From Gemmatimonadales bacterium (lineage in GTDB: Bacteria; Gemmatimonadota; Gemmatimonadetes; Gemmatimonadales; GWC2-71-9), in NCBI GenBank assembly GCA_025924275.1, contig JAICEH010000098.1, positions 1 to 7,729 on the forward strand: a stretch of 7,729 nucleotides of DNA, read 5' to 3'. A program made the translations under genes and the position numbers. Positions 5,432 to 7,729 of this stretch are shown here, piece by piece (position 1 is the first letter of the stretch; every line of letters starts with the position of its first letter). The notes under the pieces were generated by a model. The model did not search any database, was not told where the DNA came from, and was given only the letters and a program-made list of their open reading frames with translations.

Positions 5432-6628
5432 CTAGCGCTCCGTCTCCCCCGCCCGGCCGTGGAGCAGGGCCGGGATCGCCGCGATCCGGGCGAAGCCCCT
5501 GGCTTCGTCCCCGGTCCACAGCAGGTTCTCCTCGCCGTAGGTGGCCACCCGCGGGTCCATCAGCGAGAATGGGCTCCGCACCCCCACGACGAGCGAGCGC
5601 CCCGCCGCGAGCCGCGTGCGGGTCTCCCCCGTCACCCGCCGCTGCGAGCTCGCCACGAAGGCCTCGATGTCGCGGAGCGCGGGGTCGAAATACTGCCCCT
5701 CGTGGAGGCGGTCCCCGTAGAACGCCCCGAGCTGGTCCTTCCAGTAGCCCTGCCAGCGGGTGAGCACCAGCTTCTCCAGCTCGCGGTGGGCCGCGATGAG
5801 GAGCAGGGCCGCGCCCGCCTCGAAGCCGATCCGCCCCTTGATGCCCAGGGCGGTCTCGCCCACGTGGATGCCGCGGCCGAAGCCGTAGGCCTCGGCCAGG
5901 TCGCCGAGCCGGCGCACCAGGTCGGGGCCCTCCAGCCGCTCGCCGTCGAGGCTCACCGGCAGGCCCTCGTCCCAGCCGATCACGATCTCGGTCGGCGCCG
6001 GGGCGTCGGCCGGCGGCTCCGCCAGCTCGTCCGGCGGCCCCGCCCACGGGTCGTGGGTCCAGCCGCCGCCCCAGGTGGTGCCCCAGAGGCCGCGGTTGAT
6101 CGAGTAGGTGCCCGCCCGCGGCGGCACCGGCAGTCCCCGCGCCTCGAGGTACGCGATGGCCTGCTCGCGGCGGACCCGTTCCTCACGGATGGGGGTCACC
6201 ACCTCGAGGTCGGGGGCCAGCACCCGGATGGCCGCGTCGAAGCGCACCTGGTCGTTGCCCGCGCCGGTGGAGCCGTGCGCCACCGCCAGGGCGCCCACCT
6301 GGCGGGCCACGTCGATCACCGAGATGGCCTGCTGGGTGCGCTCGGCCGCGACGCTGAGGGGGTAGACGCCCCCGCGGAGCACGTTGGCCTGGATGAGGAA
6401 GCGGACGAACCGGTCGAACACCTGCGCCCGCGCGTCCACGTGGTGGTGGTGCACCGCGCCCACCGCCGTGGCCTGCGCGCGAATGGCGTCCGCCTCCGCC
6501 GTGGTGCTGCCGCCGGTGTCCACGTAGCAGGTGTGGACCGCCCACCCGGCCTCGGCGAGCCGGGGCACGCAGTAGGAGGTGTCGAGCCCGCCGGAGAAGG
6601 CGAGCACCAGGGGCCTGGGTTCTTGCAT
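5432..6628 (-). CDS. argG: Argininosuccinate synthase (ArgG)
   Basis: Joins citrulline and aspartate with ATP to form argininosuccinate, in the cytoplasm; 398 residues, normal for the family. Diagnostic motifs are VLAFSGGLDTSY (8-19, PP-loop for ATP), HGSTGAGNDQVRF (118-130, with AGND where many have KGND), TPIRE (145-149), TYSINRGLWGTTWGGG (174-189), GFGRGIHVGE (249-258), GIKGR (262-266), YGDRLHEGQYFDP (304-316) and VTGETRTRL (332-340). The INRGLWGT form, instead of IDxNLWGR, recalls ArgG from organisms with the acylated carbamoyltransferase route. ATG at 6628 is chosen because homology begins a few residues later. A frame extending upstream to about 7126 overlaps the HDAC-like gene and crosses the control region, so it is not real. 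No ribosome site precedes the ATG, and an ArgR-box-like site abuts it, which fits a leaderless, arginine-repressed message. It is the first gene after the control region. Confidence 0.96.
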   Translation of the reverse strand: MQEPRPLVLAFSGGLDTSYCVPRLAEAGWAVHTCYVDTGGSTTAEADAIRAQATAVGAVHHHHVDARAQVFDRFVRFLIQANVLRGGVYPLSVAAERTQQAISVIDVARQVGALAVAHGSTGAGNDQVRFDAAIRVLAPDLEVVTPIREERVRREQAIAYLEARGLPVPPRAGTYSINRGLWGTTWGGGWTHDPWAGPPDELAEPPADAPAPTEIVIGWDEGLPVSLDGERLEGPDLVRRLGDLAEAYGFGRGIHVGETALGIKGRIGFEAGAALLLIAAHRELEKLVLTRWQGYWKDQLGAFYGDRLHEGQYFDPALRDIEAFVASSQRRVTGETRTRLAAGRSLVVGVRSPFSLMDPRVATYGEENLLWTGDEARGFARIAAIPALLHGRAGETER

Positions 6629-6646
6629 AGTGAATAAATATGCAGG
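6629..6646 (-). promoter_or_regulatory. Putative ArgR operator (ARG box) abutting the argG start
   Basis: The minus strand reads CCTGCATATTTATTCACT. Against the ARG-box consensus WNTGAATWWWWATTCANW, the ten conserved core positions match at nine (TGCAT instead of TGAAT), and the central four bases are all A/T. It is the only strongly AT-rich patch in a very GC-rich window and touches the argG ATG directly. A second dyad, TGCATA-N9-TATGCA (6624-6644), overlaps it, so another regulator is possible. Only one box is seen, whereas ArgR sites are often paired. Confidence 0.55.
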
Positions 6647-6665
6647 TCCCGGGCCCCGAGCGCAA
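6637..6665 (-). promoter_or_regulatory. Possible sigma70-type promoter of argG
   Basis: On the minus strand, TTGCGC (6665-6660, 3 of 6 to TTGACA) is followed by a 17-base spacer and CATATT (6642-6637, 4 of 6 to TATAAT). Transcription would begin about 6630-6628, at or within two bases of the argG ATG. The -10 lies inside the putative ArgR box, so binding would block it. The match is weak on its own; position and the absence of a ribosome site support it. Confidence 0.4.
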
Positions 6666-6672
6666 CCCGCCT

Positions 6673-7729
6673 TCAGGTGCCGGGCGGCGCCAGGGCGTAG
6701 GCCCTGCGGGCGCCCCGCACCGCCGCCTCGTACGCCGGCCCCTCCACCACGGCGCGAAGCCGGGCGCTCACCGGGATCACCATCAGCCGCGGCTCCCACC
6801 GCACCACCTCGCCGTCCTCGGCCCGGACCTCCCCCGCATCGAGCAGCCGGCTCGCCTCCGCCAGCGGCCGGTTCCCGAAGAGCTCGTGGAGCGCGCGCAG
6901 GTGAGCCTCGGCCGCCGGCTCGAGGAACCGCAGCACCTTGCTGCCCAGGGCGGCCATGTAGTAGTGGGCCGGCGCGAAGGCGATGCCGTCGAGCCCGAGT
7001 TCCTCGCAGAGCAGGATCAGGAACGCCGCCGCCTCGCGCAGCAGCCCGAGTCCCGGATGGGTCTGGCCCGGGAGCGGCGGCCGGTTGGGGGTGAACCGCC
7101 GCCGGGGGTCCTGGAGCAGGAGCCACTCGACGTAGAGCATCTCGAAGCCCGGCACGGCGCGGCCGCTTCGCCGCGCCGCCAGCTCGACCAGGACCGCGGC
7201 GCCGGGCTCCGGCGACGCGAGGATGCGCACGATGTCGGCGCCGGCCGAGTTCACCCCCAGCGTGATCACCGGGTGCGCGTACCCCCGGTCGCGCAGCTGG
7301 TCGAGGATGCCGAGGCGGTCGAGCAGGCGCTCCATGCCCTGCCGCGAGAAGTGCCCGAGGAAGGGCCGCCGGGACGGCGCCGCACCGAGCCCGAGGAGAT
7401 CCTCTTCGGTGAGGCCCCAGTCGTCGGGCCCGCCGCTCTCCGCCTCGAGCGCGCCCTCGGGGAGCGCGGCACGGGCCCGGCGGAAGCGCCGGAGCACCAG
7501 CTCCGCGTCGTCCGGCGGCTCCACCGCGCGACCGCTCAGCAGCCAGGCGAGGAAGCGCGCGGTGTAGCGCCAGCTCCCCGCGCCGTACCCGCCGGCCAGC
7601 ACCGTGGCGATGGCCGCGTGGGGCGCGTGCCGGCGGACGGCCTCGATCACGAAGCGATCCCGCGCCAGCATCCCGTCGGCCGTGATCCGCCAGTCGCCCA
7701 GCCGGTCGTCCAGCGCCGAGTCGGTGCCC
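6673..7729 (-). CDS. HDAC-superfamily deacetylase with an extra C-terminal domain (3' part)
   Basis: The gene is open to the right edge; 351 residues of its C-terminal part are visible. The first visible segment, GTDSALDDRLGDW, matches the late part of the histone-deacetylase/acetylpolyamine-amidohydrolase fold, in which the Asp of the G-A/T-D motif is a zinc ligand. TVLAGGYG (about residues 42-49) matches the GGGGY loop bearing the transition-state Tyr. The catalytic His pair and the other zinc ligands lie outside the window. After a linker (about 75-120) comes a roughly 190-residue domain I cannot name, with EMLYVEWLLLQDP, PPLPGQTHPGLGLLREA and LDGIAFAPAHYYMAA as its most conserved-looking parts. 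The ATG at 7671 is internal, because the frame continues upstream with homologous sequence. Substrates of such bacterial proteins include acetylated polyamines and small amides. Its 3' end lies 44 bases before argG, but the argG control region in between suggests a separate transcription unit that may read through. Confidence 0.82.
   Translation of the reverse strand, partial: GTDSALDDRLGDWRITADGMLARDRFVIEAVRRHAPHAAIATVLAGGYGAGSWRYTARFLAWLLSGRAVEPPDDAELVLRRFRRARAALPEGALEAESGGPDDWGLTEEDLLGLGAAPSRRPFLGHFSRQGMERLLDRLGILDQLRDRGYAHPVITLGVNSAGADIVRILASPEPGAAVLVELAARRSGRAVPGFEMLYVEWLLLQDPRRRFTPNRPPLPGQTHPGLGLLREAAAFLILLCEELGLDGIAFAPAHYYMAALGSKVLRFLEPAAEAHLRALHELFGNRPLAEASRLLDAGEVRAEDGEVVRWEPRLMVIPVSARLRAVVEGPAYEAAVRGARRAYALAPPGT

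Noticed and set aside
6647..6665. GC-rich palindromes (GGGCCC, CCCGGG) after the HDAC-like gene as an intrinsic terminator
   Set aside because: The stems are very short and overlapping. The T-rich stretch that follows lies inside the ArgR-box-like dyad rather than directly after a stable hairpin.
5432..7126. N-terminally extended version of argG (564 residues)
   Set aside because: The extra 166 residues are low-complexity, overlap the HDAC-like gene in another frame and cross the control region. ArgG homology begins at the ATG at 6628.

Overview
The window is a GC-rich (roughly 70% G+C by eye) bacterial segment. It is almost wholly filled by one arginine-biosynthesis operon read on the minus strand. 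Gene order in the direction of transcription is: 3' part of a histone-deacetylase-superfamily gene (HDAC-like, open at the right window edge), a short AT-rich control region, argG, a 122-base intergenic inverted repeat, a P-loop NTPase-fold gene of unknown function, argC, argD, an argF'-type carbamoyltransferase, argB, and the first 24 codons of an M20-family deacylase (argE-like, cut by the left edge). Genes downstream of the inverted repeat are tightly packed, with a TGATG overlap, a GTGA overlap, a 23-base overlap and two spacers of 31 and 34 bases. The long plus-strand reading frames are shadows of these genes.

The pathway is the N-acylated route to arginine. ArgB phosphorylates an N-acyl-glutamate, ArgC reduces it, ArgD transaminates it, the ArgF'-type enzyme carbamoylates the still acylated ornithine, the ArgE-like enzyme removes the acyl group to leave citrulline, and ArgG makes argininosuccinate. 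The carbamoyltransferase clearly belongs to the N-acetyl/N-succinyl-ornithine branch, not to ordinary ornithine carbamoyltransferase. At the residue reported to decide acetyl versus succinyl it has Val92, which points to N-succinylornithine. ArgH, carbamoyl-phosphate synthase and a recognisable N-acylglutamate synthase are not in the window.

The most interesting item is the P-loop protein at 4218-5309. It lies between argG and argC, inside the operon and translationally coupled to argC, where relatives of this operon often carry an acyltransferase. It could supply the missing first step or be a new regulator or ligase. This is inference from position. Second is a compact control site before argG: a 9-of-10 match to the ArgR-box core, abutting the ATG and overlapping a possible promoter, so argG may be leaderless and ArgR-repressed. 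Third are two unrelated intergenic repeat types: GTCRCGA-like heptamers in two spacers, and CGCGGAG/CTCCGCG arms forming a large hairpin.

The organism cannot be named with certainty. The high G+C, the N-acylornithine carbamoyltransferase, and ArgC and ArgG sequences recalling Bacteroidetes-type versions suggest Gemmatimonadota or a neighbouring group. No RNA genes, CRISPR arrays, insertion sequences or phage genes were seen.
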